Shown: one piece after another, positions 50,545-57,513 of the stretch
Position numbering within the stretch: the stretch's first letter is position 1
Layout of the letters: each line of letters starts with the position of its first letter
NCBI GenBank assembly: GCA_938038815.1
Contig: CALHTF010000075.1
Location: forward strand, 1 to 57,513
Direction of reading: 5' to 3'
From: an uncultured Acidimicrobiales bacterium
Lineage (GTDB): Bacteria > Actinomycetota > Acidimicrobiia > Acidimicrobiales > SHLQ01
DNA length: 57,513 nucleotides
Translations under genes and position numbers: made by a program
Notes under the pieces: generated by a model
What the model saw: the letters and a program-made list of their open reading frames with translations, nothing else
Told to the model about the DNA's origin: nothing
Database searches by the model: none

Positions 50545-50997
50545 TTACCCGACTCCCCAGTCATAGGTTTGTTTGGTGATGCCAAGATAGGGCATGACCT
50601 CGACCGATCGGACAAATTCCATCGACCGAATATCGTTGGAAACGGCGGTGAACTCATCGCGGTCGAAGCTGACCGTTTCGACCAACAGGTCGAACCGTCC
50701 GGCGGTCATGACGACATAGACCGTGTCGTCGATCGCACCGATGTCGATGGCCACCTTGCGAGCATCGCCGCTTACCTTCACTCCGAGCATCGCCTGATAA
50801 CCCAAGCCGAGTTTGACCGGATCGGTCACCGCCACAACGTCGATCACGCCGTCCTCCAGCAGCTTGACCACCCGCTGACGGCATGCCGCGTCGGACAGCC
50901 CGACCTCGCGACTCAGCTGTGAGTAGCTGGTGCGGCCATCGGCCTGCAAGATCCGGATCAGCTCGCGGTCGATGTCGTCGATCGGGATCAGGCTCAT
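50545..50997 (-). CDS. Lrp/AsnC family transcriptional regulator
   Basis: 150 residues from ATG 50997 (ATGA overlap with the upstream GNAT). N-terminal helix-turn-helix (IDRELIRILQADGRTSYSQL, SREVGLSDAACRQRVVKLLE) and a C-terminal RAM/ligand domain (LGLGYQAMLGVKVSGDARKV, VYVVMTAGRFDLLVETV, VEVMPYLGITKQTYDWG). It sits inside the gabT-pot operon, so it is the prime candidate for an amine- or amino-acid-responsive local regulator. The likely target is the 109-nt divergent region 54156-54264, but no clear operator could be read there. Confidence 0.9.
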   Translation of the reverse strand: MSLIPIDDIDRELIRILQADGRTSYSQLSREVGLSDAACRQRVVKLLEDGVIDVVAVTDPVKLGLGYQAMLGVKVSGDARKVAIDIGAIDDTVYVVMTAGRFDLLVETVSFDRDEFTAVSNDIRSMEFVRSVEVMPYLGITKQTYDWGVG

Positions 50998-51704
50998 GAG
51001 CCGGCCTCGGTGGGCGTGTACTGCGGGTTGCGCCACACGATGAGCGACGCGTAGTCGTCGACTTCGGGGTCTTTGATGTAATCGGCCAAGGCGCACGGCG
51101 CCTCGAACCCGTTCTCGAGCTGAAAGGTCAGCGTGGGGTCGTACAGTTCGCCAGCCACCACTTTCGCCACATACTCATCGGCGGTCATGGAGTGTTTGTG
51201 GTCGACGAACCCTGGGATCACTCCCCCAGCCACGATGCCCGCCAAATTGAGGTCGACACAGACTTCTTTTCGCAGGTCGTACAGCTCTTTGCCGATGCCT
51301 CGGCGCCGATAGCTGGGGCGAACCACGATGTCGGTGCCGTAGTACCACGGGGCATCGGGGTCGTCGCCCGACTCGGTGGGCGCATCGTCGAAGAATGTCT
51401 TGAGGTTGTGCTGGGGGTTGTCGAAGTCGAAATGGGTCCGCACGCCCAGGCCAACGGCCACCGGTTCGGTACGGCCCGAGCCATCGAATCCGATAACGCT
51501 CCCCTCGGGGAAGTCGTTGGCGAGTAACAACAGCTCGGCTTCGTCGTACAGGTCGGCCGGGTCAGCCGTGGGGAACGCCTCGAGTTCGAGCTCTTCCAGC
51601 TTGGCGCACATGGCCTCGGTCATGCGCGTGTACTGCAGCCCCGACTTGGGGCCTACGGCAACAACATCGTCGGGCAGTTCGCCCTGGGACGGCTCAGACG
51701 ACAA
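50994..51704 (-). CDS. GNAT family N-acetyltransferase in the polyamine operon
   Basis: 236 residues. Acetyl-CoA-binding segment TDIVVRPSYRRRGIGKELYDLRKEV is a clear R-x-x-G-x-G/A motif; flanking parts are FDFDNPQHNLKTFFDD and AGGVIPGFVDHKHSMTADEYVAKV, which suggest a larger, less common GNAT with a C-terminal extension. Its position between a C45 hydrolase and an Lrp regulator makes a small amine or amino acid a plausible acceptor, but this is inference. It overlaps the C45 gene by 11 nt and the Lrp gene by 4 nt. Confidence 0.82.
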   Translation of the reverse strand: MSSEPSQGELPDDVVAVGPKSGLQYTRMTEAMCAKLEELELEAFPTADPADLYDEAELLLLANDFPEGSVIGFDGSGRTEPVAVGLGVRTHFDFDNPQHNLKTFFDDAPTESGDDPDAPWYYGTDIVVRPSYRRRGIGKELYDLRKEVCVDLNLAGIVAGGVIPGFVDHKHSMTADEYVAKVVAGELYDPTLTFQLENGFEAPCALADYIKDPEVDDYASLIVWRNPQYTPTEAGS

Positions 51705-52806
51705 CGGGCTCGGTTCCTGGTTCGAACGAAATGTGCTGGTAGTCGTTCTCGATCGGCCGACCCCAGCAGGCCCAGAAGTCGCCGGTCGACGGGCGCATCA
51801 CGGCCGCTCCGCTCGACTCGATGTGGTATGGCTCGACCGCGCTTTGGCAGATCGCCTCGGGTTCGCGGGTGATATCGAATACCCGCCCGGCGTCGATCGC
51901 CCCTTCGGCCAGCAGCTCGGTCGCCTTGTCGTAACGCGACTGCGAACTGTCCATCAGCCCTGGGGCCTTGTCGGCCTGGACCTTGGTCGACTCGGAGTAC
52001 ACGGTGTGGTTGGTGTGCACGATCGGGGCTTCGGCCAGCTCCTGCAGCGGCCGTGCCGACGGCATGGCTTCCACGTTGTAGCCCACACCCTCTTTGTCAA
52101 AGATCAAGAAGTTGTGCGCTCCGGCCAGGTCGGCGCCCAGCAGGACGTCTTTGGCTTCGGTCGCCGACCCGGTGTTGAGCATGCCACGGACCACCGAGGT
52201 CCAGGCGACACCCCGAGTCCCGTCGATGCCGACCAGATTGTTGATGCCGACGCACACGCCTTCGCTGTTCATGCCGATCTGGCCCACACACCCGGTGGTG
52301 GTGAACACGATCGATGCCGGACCGTCGTCGGGGTGAAGCCGCAGCAAGATCACGTGATCGGTGGCGTCGTCGTGCATGTCCCAGGTTTGGCCGAATATTC
52401 CGGCACCCTCGGCCCGGTGATCGGGCACGATCATCGCGGTGCAGTCGTCCTCGATCACCGACTCGGGCATTGGCCCACCCACCACGGCCCGAACCGTATC
52501 GACAAAGTCGGTGAACCCTCCCACCACAACCGCTTCGGCCGGCGTAATACCTGCGGCGCTAGCCATCGCCAGCATCTCTTCGTACAGCGGCGCATCGAAA
52601 GCTTCGTGGGCGGGCAGCATCGATTCGGCGATGTCGAGCACGTCGCTGCGACTGATTGGGCCTCCGCTCCACAGACCCGACGCGACCAAGTCGACCCGGT
52701 CGTTCATGTACTGGCGAATCTCCTCGGCATAGGCCGAGCCGTGCGCATGCCCAATGGCCGAAGGGGAACCGGAGGCATCGAGGATGCGAATCGATGGTCG
52801 TTTCAT
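51694..52806 (-). CDS. C45 family Ntn-hydrolase/acyltransferase
   Basis: 370 residues from ATG 52806 (AGGAG 7 nt upstream; the ORF to 53190 is antisense noise within gabT). Related to acyl-CoA:isopenicillin-N acyltransferase (C45), which self-cleaves before a cysteine; here the predicted nucleophile is Cys122 in PESVIEDDCTAMIVPDH. Other family parts are ASGSPSAIGHAHGSAYAEEI near the N-terminus, FGQTWDMHDDATDHVILLRL, and GCVGQIGMNSEGVCVGINNL. Such enzymes hydrolyse or transfer N-acyl amides. Located between gabT (17 nt upstream) and a GNAT, it may deacylate an amine or amino acid taken up by PotABCD. The mature enzyme would consist of two chains. Substrate unknown. Confidence 0.85.
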   Translation of the reverse strand: MKRPSIRILDASGSPSAIGHAHGSAYAEEIRQYMNDRVDLVASGLWSGGPISRSDVLDIAESMLPAHEAFDAPLYEEMLAMASAAGITPAEAVVVGGFTDFVDTVRAVVGGPMPESVIEDDCTAMIVPDHRAEGAGIFGQTWDMHDDATDHVILLRLHPDDGPASIVFTTTGCVGQIGMNSEGVCVGINNLVGIDGTRGVAWTSVVRGMLNTGSATEAKDVLLGADLAGAHNFLIFDKEGVGYNVEAMPSARPLQELAEAPIVHTNHTVYSESTKVQADKAPGLMDSSQSRYDKATELLAEGAIDAGRVFDITREPEAICQSAVEPYHIESSGAAVMRPSTGDFWACWGRPIENDYQHISFEPGTEPVVV

Positions 52807-52823
52807 AGGTGTCTCCTGGATGC

Positions 52824-54155
52824 TCAGGCGGTTGCTTCGGCGAACGAGTCGGTCAGTACCGCCAACGCTTCGTCGATCTGTTCGTCGGTGATGATGAGCG
52901 GCGGCAAGAACCGCACGCAGTTGCTGTACAGCCCAGCGCGGATGGTGATGAGTCCGCGGGCCAACGTGGCTTTGGTGATCGCCAAGGTGAGGTCGGGGTT
53001 CGGCGTGAGCTGGTCGTCGGTTACCAGTTCCATCGCTAACATCGGACCAAGGCCCCGCACGTCTGCGACCTGGGGGTACTTCTCCCCCAATGCTTCGAGC
53101 CCGGCCCGCAGACGCTGCCCGATCGCGTCGGCCCGACCCAAGAACTCGGGCGAGTTGATCATCTTGAGGGTCTCGAGCGCCGCGACACACGCCACCGGGT
53201 TGCCGCTATAGGTGCCGCCCATGCCGCCAGGATGCGGAGCGTCGAGCAGTTCAGCACGACCGGTGAGCGCCGAGATCGGCATACCCGATCCCATCGACTT
53301 GGCCATGGTGACCAGATCGGGCACGACCCCACTGTGCTCGATCGAGTACATCTTGCCGGTGCGGCCAAACCCTGCTTGCACTTCGTCGGCGATCATGATG
53401 ATCCCGTGTTCGTCACAAATCGCTCGGATCGCTTCGAGGTAGGGCTTCGGTGCTGGGATAAAGCCGCCCTCGCCCTGTACCGGTTCGATCACGATCGCCG
53501 CCAGGGCCGACGGGTCGACCTGGCTGATAAGCGCATCGTGCAGCCGTTCGATCGACCAGCCGACAAACTGTTCGGGGTCGGTGCCCGGTGGCCGGCGCAG
53601 CACGTTGGGGAACGGGATGCGGTAGATCTCCGATGCGAATGGCCCGAACCCCTTTTTGAACAAGCCGTACTTGCTCGTCATCGACATCGTCATGTTGGTC
53701 CGGCCGTGGTAGCCGCCCTCAAACACCAGGACTCCGGCCCGACCGGTGGCCACGCGAGCGATCTTTACCGCCGACTCCACCGCCTCGGCACCCGAGTTCA
53801 TGAGCAGGGTCTTCTTTTCGAAGTCCCCGGGCGCTACCTCGTTGAGCGCTTCGGCGAGTTCGACGGCGGACTGGTGGGTGGCGACGATGCCACAGATATG
53901 GAGCAGGTCGCCGGCTTGGGCTTGGATGGCGTCGACCACCGTCGGCGGGCAATGCCCGGCCGCCAGCACGCCGATACCGCCCGCAAAGTCGAGCAACCGG
54001 TTGCCATCGACATCGGTAACCACCGCTCCCTCGGCCGAGGCGACACCGAGTTCGGTCAGAAACGCCGCGCCCGCCGACATGGCCGCTCGCCTCCGTTCGA
54101 CGATCGCCAGACTGTTTGGACCTGGAATCTCGGTCTCGAGATGAATCGAAGGCAT
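52824..54155 (-). CDS. gabT: 4-aminobutyrate aminotransferase-like (class III, PLP)
   Basis: 443 residues from ATG 54155 (MPSIHLETEIPGPNSLAIVERR is the normal GabT start). PLP-enzyme motifs: LLDFAGGIGVLAAGH, LLMNSGAEAVESAVKIARVA, FEGGYHGRTNMTMSMT, IVIEPVQGEGGF, IMIADEVQAGFGRTG and the Schiff-base lysine in DLVTMAKSMGSGMPISA. It converts GABA (or a related omega-amino acid) to succinate semialdehyde. TAGTCT lies 7 nt before the ATG, probably heading the whole gabT-C45-GNAT-Lrp-potABCD transcript. A different omega-amino acid is possible. Confidence 0.92.
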   Translation of the reverse strand: MPSIHLETEIPGPNSLAIVERRRAAMSAGAAFLTELGVASAEGAVVTDVDGNRLLDFAGGIGVLAAGHCPPTVVDAIQAQAGDLLHICGIVATHQSAVELAEALNEVAPGDFEKKTLLMNSGAEAVESAVKIARVATGRAGVLVFEGGYHGRTNMTMSMTSKYGLFKKGFGPFASEIYRIPFPNVLRRPPGTDPEQFVGWSIERLHDALISQVDPSALAAIVIEPVQGEGGFIPAPKPYLEAIRAICDEHGIIMIADEVQAGFGRTGKMYSIEHSGVVPDLVTMAKSMGSGMPISALTGRAELLDAPHPGGMGGTYSGNPVACVAALETLKMINSPEFLGRADAIGQRLRAGLEALGEKYPQVADVRGLGPMLAMELVTDDQLTPNPDLTLAITKATLARGLITIRAGLYSNCVRFLPPLIITDEQIDEALAVLTDSFAEATA

Positions 54156-54162
54156 GGGCGGC

Positions 54163-54168
54163 AGACTA
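54163..54168 (-). promoter_or_regulatory. Leaderless -10 for the gabT-pot operon
   Basis: TAGTCT on the minus strand, 7 nt before ATG 54155, within the 109-nt gap shared with the divergent oxidase. An AT-rich patch at ~54202-54228 could hold an Lrp site, but no clean palindrome is visible. Confidence 0.45.
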
Positions 54169-54250
54169 ACGATTCCGAAGCGAAGCCGCCAGTATCGTTC
54201 GATTTTCAATGCCGCAAAGACAAATTCAGCCGAGAAGCATCGCGGTGCGG

Positions 54251-54256
54251 TAGCTT
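54251..54256 (+). promoter_or_regulatory. -10-like hexamer for the oxidase gene
   Basis: TAGCTT, 8 nt before ATG 54265, giving an mRNA with a leader of at most one or two bases. Confidence 0.4.
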
Positions 54257-54264
54257 TCGGGACA

Positions 54265-55662
54265 ATGACGCCTTCTGCTGAATTCATCAAGAACGCCTCG
54301 ACCACCCCGCTGTGGGTTGACCAACTCGGCCCCATCGACCGCCGCCCAGCCCTGAGCGGCGACACCTCGGTCGACGTTGCGATCGTGGGCGGCGGCTTCA
54401 GCGGACTCTGGAGTGCCTACTACCTGGCTAAACACGACCCGTCGCTGCGCATCGTTGTGGTCGAACGCGAGTACTGTGGATTTGGCGCATCGGGCCGCAA
54501 CGGAGGCTGGGCGGTCGGCGAGCTCGCCTCGGGACCGGCTACCTACGCCAAGGTGTCGTCCAAGGATGATGCCATGCGCCAGCTCCGAGCCGTGATGGAC
54601 GCGGTCGACGAGATCGGACGGGTGTCCGAAGCCGAGGGAATCGACTGCAGCTACAAAAAGGGCGGGTGGATCCGGGCGGCCCGTAACGAACCTCAGGCCA
54701 AGCGCCAACGCGAGGAGGTCCCCCACGAACATGCCTATGGGTTCACCGAAGACGAAATTCGACTCCTCGAACCCGACGAAGCCCGCACCTATCTCAACGC
54801 CACCAACACCTCGAGCGGCATCTATTACTCCGCCGTCGCCGCCCTACACCCCGCCCGACTCGCCCGAGGACTGGCCGACGTCGTCGAGGCCGCCGGCGTC
54901 TCGGTCGTCGAAAGCACAGCGGTTTCGGCCATCGAACCGGGCAAAGTGCTGACCGACCACGGCACGATCACCGCAAATATCATCGTTAGGGCCACCGAGG
55001 CCTACACCCGTGACCTCAAGGGCGAACGCAATGCGCTTTTGCCTGTCTATTCGCTCATGGTGGCCACCGAGCCGTTGCCCGAGGCCATGTTCGACGAGAT
55101 CGGGCTGGCCGACCGGCCGACCTTCTCCGACGACCGCTTCATGGTCACCTACGGCCAACGTACCGCCGACAACCGGCTCGCCTTCGGTGGCCGCGGCGTA
55201 CCGTACCTGTTTGGTTCGAAGATCAGCGCCCACGCCGAAACCCACGAAGGCTCCCACGCCCTGCTGCGCGAAACCCTCATCGACATGTTGCCGGTGCTGG
55301 CCGACGTCGACTTCACTCACCGCTGGGGCGGGGTGCTGGGCATTCCTCGCGACTGGGTCGCGAGCGTCAACTACGACACGGTGTCGGGCGTAGGCGTGCT
55401 CGGCGGCTACGTCGGCGAAGGGGTTGCGGCAGCCAACCTCGCCGGGCGCACCATGGCCGATCTCATCTTGGGCCGCGAAACCGACCGAGCGTCGTACCCC
55501 TGGGTCGGCCACCGGTCCCGCCGTTGGGAACCCGAACCCTTCCGCTGGTTAGGCGTGCGCAGCAGCCGCGCCATCCTCGGCTCGGCCGACGAACGCGAAT
55601 ACAAAACCAACAAAGAAGCCAAGCTCGCCTACCGGATCAGCCAATTCCTCAAAGGCGCCTAG
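54265..55662 (+). CDS. FAD-dependent amine oxidase (DAO family, PuuB/OrdL-like)
   Basis: 465 residues from ATG 54265. FAD motif VDVAIVGGGFSGLWSAYYLAK followed by VVVEREYCGFGASGRNGGWA (typical of gamma-glutamylputrescine oxidase and related DAO enzymes); C-terminal WGGVLGIPRDWVASVNYD and GVGVLGGYVGEGVAAANLAG. The enzyme would oxidise a primary or secondary amine with O2. Divergent from gabT and the pot genes, it provides the oxidase expected upstream of an aldehyde-to-GABA-to-succinate route. No glutamyl-putrescine synthetase or aldehyde dehydrogenase is in the window. Extra ORF codons before 54265 are antisense to the gabT promoter. Confidence 0.87.
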   Translation: MTPSAEFIKNASTTPLWVDQLGPIDRRPALSGDTSVDVAIVGGGFSGLWSAYYLAKHDPSLRIVVVEREYCGFGASGRNGGWAVGELASGPATYAKVSSKDDAMRQLRAVMDAVDEIGRVSEAEGIDCSYKKGGWIRAARNEPQAKRQREEVPHEHAYGFTEDEIRLLEPDEARTYLNATNTSSGIYYSAVAALHPARLARGLADVVEAAGVSVVESTAVSAIEPGKVLTDHGTITANIIVRATEAYTRDLKGERNALLPVYSLMVATEPLPEAMFDEIGLADRPTFSDDRFMVTYGQRTADNRLAFGGRGVPYLFGSKISAHAETHEGSHALLRETLIDMLPVLADVDFTHRWGGVLGIPRDWVASVNYDTVSGVGVLGGYVGEGVAAANLAGRTMADLILGRETDRASYPWVGHRSRRWEPEPFRWLGVRSSRAILGSADEREYKTNKEAKLAYRISQFLKGA

Positions 55663-55695
55663 CCCACCCCAACGCCGGCACAACCCCGAAATTTT

Positions 55696-55728
55696 CGCGT
55701 GGAACCCGCTCACAGCGGGTCACACGCG
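55696..55728 (+). terminator. Long hairpin after the oxidase gene
   Basis: CGCGTG-GA-ACCCGCT (55696-55710), loop CAC, AGCGGGT-CA-CACGCG (55714-55728, with small internal bulges). A 13-bp stem in total; no strong T-tract. It lies 34 nt after the oxidase stop and 10 nt before the MerR promoter. Confidence 0.5.
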
Positions 55729-55737
55729 ATCAGATTC

Positions 55738-55768
55738 TTGCAACTGACGTGGCGTGAGGGTTTACGGT
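55738..55768 (+). promoter_or_regulatory. MerR-type promoter with 19-bp spacer, leaderless
   Basis: TTGCAA (55738-55743), 19-nt spacer, TACGGT (55763-55768), then 7 nt to ATG 55776. The overlong spacer is the signature of promoters that MerR-family proteins activate by DNA distortion, implying autoregulation; transcription would start at about the start codon. No clear dyad is visible within the spacer. Confidence 0.55.
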
Positions 55769-55775
55769 CAGGCCT

Positions 55776-56343
55776 ATGGACAGCGCTGACCCCTCGACCG
55801 GCCGCAAGGTAGGCGACATCGCATCCGAAACCGGTATGACGGTCCGCACCCTGCACTACTACGAGGAGATCGGCCTGCTCTCCCCCGACGGCCGAACCCC
55901 GGCCGGCCACCGGATCTACGGCGACCGGGCAGTTGAACAGATATACAAGATCGCTGCCTTGCGTCAACTGGGACTACCGCTCGATGAACTCCGATCCACG
56001 CTCGACCAGGAAGCCGATCTGGCCGGGATCATCGGCCACCACCTCGCTACCGTCCAAGCCCAACTCGACGCGCAAACTCGACTCCGCTCGAAGCTCAGCG
56101 CCCTCGTCTCTTCGTTAGAAACAACCACGGCCACCACCGGTGACCTACTGCGCGTCCTGGAGGACATGACCATGCTTGCCCCAACCGTCGATAGTCGAAT
56201 TGCCATCCCACCACGCCTACGCAGTAGAACAAGGCGCCACCATCCGCTACGAACCGGTCGATCAACCCTACGGCTACCGCGAATACGGCGTCATAGACCT
56301 CGCCGGCCACCTCTGGTCGTTCATGAAACCCCTGGAAGCCTGA
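55776..56343 (+). pseudogene. MerR-VOC fusion regulator with internal deletion and frameshift
   Basis: Codons 1-~140 encode a sound MerR regulator: helix-turn-helix VGDIASETGMTVRTLHYYEE, IGLLSPDGRTPAGHRIYGD, and the dimerisation helix to TGDLLRVLEDMTMLAPTVDSRI. MerR proteins of this type often continue into a VOC (glyoxalase-fold) domain. Here the frame after ~56195 is nonsense (PPRLRSRTRRHHPLR), whereas the +1 frame from ~56200 reads SHHAYAVEQGATIRYEPVDQ, PYGYREYGVIDLAGHLWSFM, KPLEA, stop at 56341-56343, the last ~45 residues of a VOC domain. So the middle of the VOC domain (roughly 90-100 codons, inferred) is deleted. The regulator half may still be made, read through to 56498. Confidence 0.7.
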
Positions 56344-56349
56344 TTCTGA

Positions 56350-56416
56350 TTGCAGTTGAACGGCTCTGGGCCGACGAACTGCAAAAGTTTCGAGAGATTT
56401 CTGGCCAACCGTTGAA
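56350..56416. repeat. Imperfect hairpin repeat, copy 1
   Basis: Starts 7 nt after the VOC-remnant stop. TTGCAGTT and AACTGCAA (ends of 56350-56384) form the arms, with an inner CGGC/GCCG stem. ~67-nt unit related to 56489-56555. Confidence 0.6.
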
Positions 56417-56488
56417 CCCGAGGCGGTGTGGTTGGCGGTGGATGATAGGCGATTTGCTCGAAGCCTGCGCAACGTCCAAGCATTCTGT

Positions 56489-56555
56489 TTGCAGTTGAGC
56501 CGCCCCAGGCGGTCGACCTGCAAAAATTTCGGGTGTCTTGCGGCCAAAACGTGAA
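56489..56555. repeat. Imperfect hairpin repeat, copy 2
   Basis: Related to copy 1 at a 139-nt offset. It again begins TTGCAG and has an inner GCCGCC/GGCGGT stem and CTGCAA arm; the stem sequence differs from copy 1, but pairing is kept (CGGC/GCCG versus GCCGCC/GGCGGT). It continues into the terminator at 56542-56586. Confidence 0.6.
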
Positions 56556-56586
56556 GGAGCCCTCACCACTTGCGTGGTGAGGGCTC
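56542..56586 (-). terminator. Second (distal) rRNA operon terminator
   Basis: A perfect 13-bp stem (56557-56569 with 56574-56586, loop TTGC), followed on the minus strand by TTCACGTTTTGGCC. The CGTTTTGGCC tail (56551-56542) is identical to that of the proximal terminator. Confidence 0.8.
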
Positions 56587-56596
56587 AACTTCGTTC

Positions 56597-56630
56597 GAAA
56601 TCCGGCGGCGTCCTACTCTCCCAGGGACTC
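56597..56630 (-). repeat. Duplicated 3' tail of 5S rRNA (relic)
   Basis: 34 bp identical to 56731-56764, the 3' end of 5S plus 3 nt of trailer. Beyond it, on the 5' side, GTACTTGGG (complement of 56645-56653) also matches 5S, but a short insertion and divergence destroy the gene. It is a 5S pseudogene or a duplication of the 5S tail-terminator unit. Confidence 0.7.
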
Positions 56631-56686
56631 CTGTCGGCAGGCACAGCCCAAGTACTCGAGGCGCAGCCTCGAAACTATGCGTCTTG

Positions 56687-56728
56687 GGCCAAAACGGTCG
56701 AGAGCCCGACCAATTGGTCGGGCTCTCG
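56687..56728 (-). terminator. Proximal rRNA operon terminator
   Basis: A perfect 30-bp self-complementary sequence at 56699-56728 (CGAGAGCCCGACCAA and its complement), followed on the minus strand by ACCGTTTTGGCC. It begins 5 nt after the 5S 3' end. Confidence 0.85.
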
Positions 56729-56733
56729 GAGAA

Positions 56734-56850
<117 letters not shown>

Positions 56851-56988
56851 ACTGGTTGCCGTATCTGGCGATACAGTCGGCGATTTTGCTGATTATTCAA
56901 TTGTCAGACAACTCTGAGACCCCAACCCAGCTGACGATTGTCAACTCGGCCTCCGTGGCCTGAACGGCCGTAGCGGAGCGGAGGTATC

Positions 56989-57045
56989 AGAGTTTAAGCG
57001 GGCGGCCGAGTAGGCCTACGAGGCCAGGCCTCACCCTTAAACTCT
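56989..57045 (-). other. Stem in the 23S-5S spacer
   Basis: AGAGTTTAAG (56989-56998) pairs with CTTAAACTCT (57036-57045), enclosing a GC-rich 37-nt region (GGCGGCCGAGTAGGCCTACG and on) that also folds. Probably an rRNA-processing or antitermination structure. The rest of the ~257-nt spacer (56851-57107) shows no tRNA. Confidence 0.45.
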
Positions 57046-57107
57046 CCATAGCGAACACGAACATCGATGGTTCAATAAACGAAGTTATTCGAAATTGAAT
57101 GATGTAA

Positions 57108-57513
<406 letters not shown>

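Overview
This is a GC-rich chromosomal segment of an actinobacterium. The gene order tlyA-nadK-recN-pyrG-NUDIX-xerD and scpA-scpB-rluB-(tyrA-aroA/cmk)-plsC-der matches the arrangement known from Mycobacterium and relatives. KorAB, an AroA-CMK fusion, many GTG/TTG starts and short leaderless promoters suggest a deep-branching lineage such as Acidimicrobiia; that placement is inference, not proof. Most genes lie on the minus strand.

Layout. 1-6.4 kb: an MBOAT O-acyltransferase with the first codons of a coupled partner, then three secreted RTX-repeat proteins with a DUF4126 membrane protein between the second and third. 6.4-8.9 kb: a conserved hypothetical gene and a complete IS481-type element, exactly bounded by a 15-bp target duplication, inserted at the 3' end of tRNA-Pro(GGG). 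8.9-30 kb: a housekeeping block (small zinc-ribbon membrane protein, PP2C phosphatase, der, DUF512 radical-SAM protein, ispH, plsC, aroA-cmk fusion, tyrA, rluB, scpB, scpA, photolyase, HD protein, xerD, NUDIX, pyrG, recN, nadK, tlyA). 30-38.7 kb: moxR and DUF58 facing a TgpA-like transglutaminase-fold membrane protein coupled to a 1380-residue beta-propeller/nine-PKD surface protein. 38.9-46.4 kb: korAB, an SSB-like protein, a secreted phospholipase A2, a TPR protein, an N-acyl-D-amino-acid deacylase and a GNAT. 46.4-55.7 kb: an eight-gene minus-strand operon (gabT, C45 Ntn-hydrolase, GNAT, Lrp, potABCD) divergent from an amine oxidase-like flavoprotein. 55.7-57.5 kb: an internally deleted MerR-VOC regulator, repeated terminators, a duplicated 5S tail, a 5S rRNA and the 3' end of 23S rRNA, read on the minus strand.

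How they fit together. The central block couples chromosome segregation (ScpAB, XerD), repair (RecN, photolyase), rRNA modification and ribosome assembly (TlyA, RluB, Der), nucleotide and NADP supply (PyrG, CMK, NadK), aromatic amino acid synthesis (TyrA, AroA), lipid (PlsC) and isoprenoid (IspH) synthesis. The pot/gabT/C45/oxidase locus looks like a dedicated uptake and catabolic route for polyamines or an acylated amine.

A striking regulatory feature is that many transcription-unit heads have a TANNNT -10 hexamer only 6-8 nt before the start codon, so these mRNAs are probably leaderless. Points deserving a second look are the probable ACG start of tlyA, the loss of catalytic Cys and His in the transglutaminase-like protein, the four-cysteine C-terminal domain shared by the RTX proteins, the C45-containing polyamine operon, the IS-tRNA junction, and the reiterated 5S-tail/terminator region.
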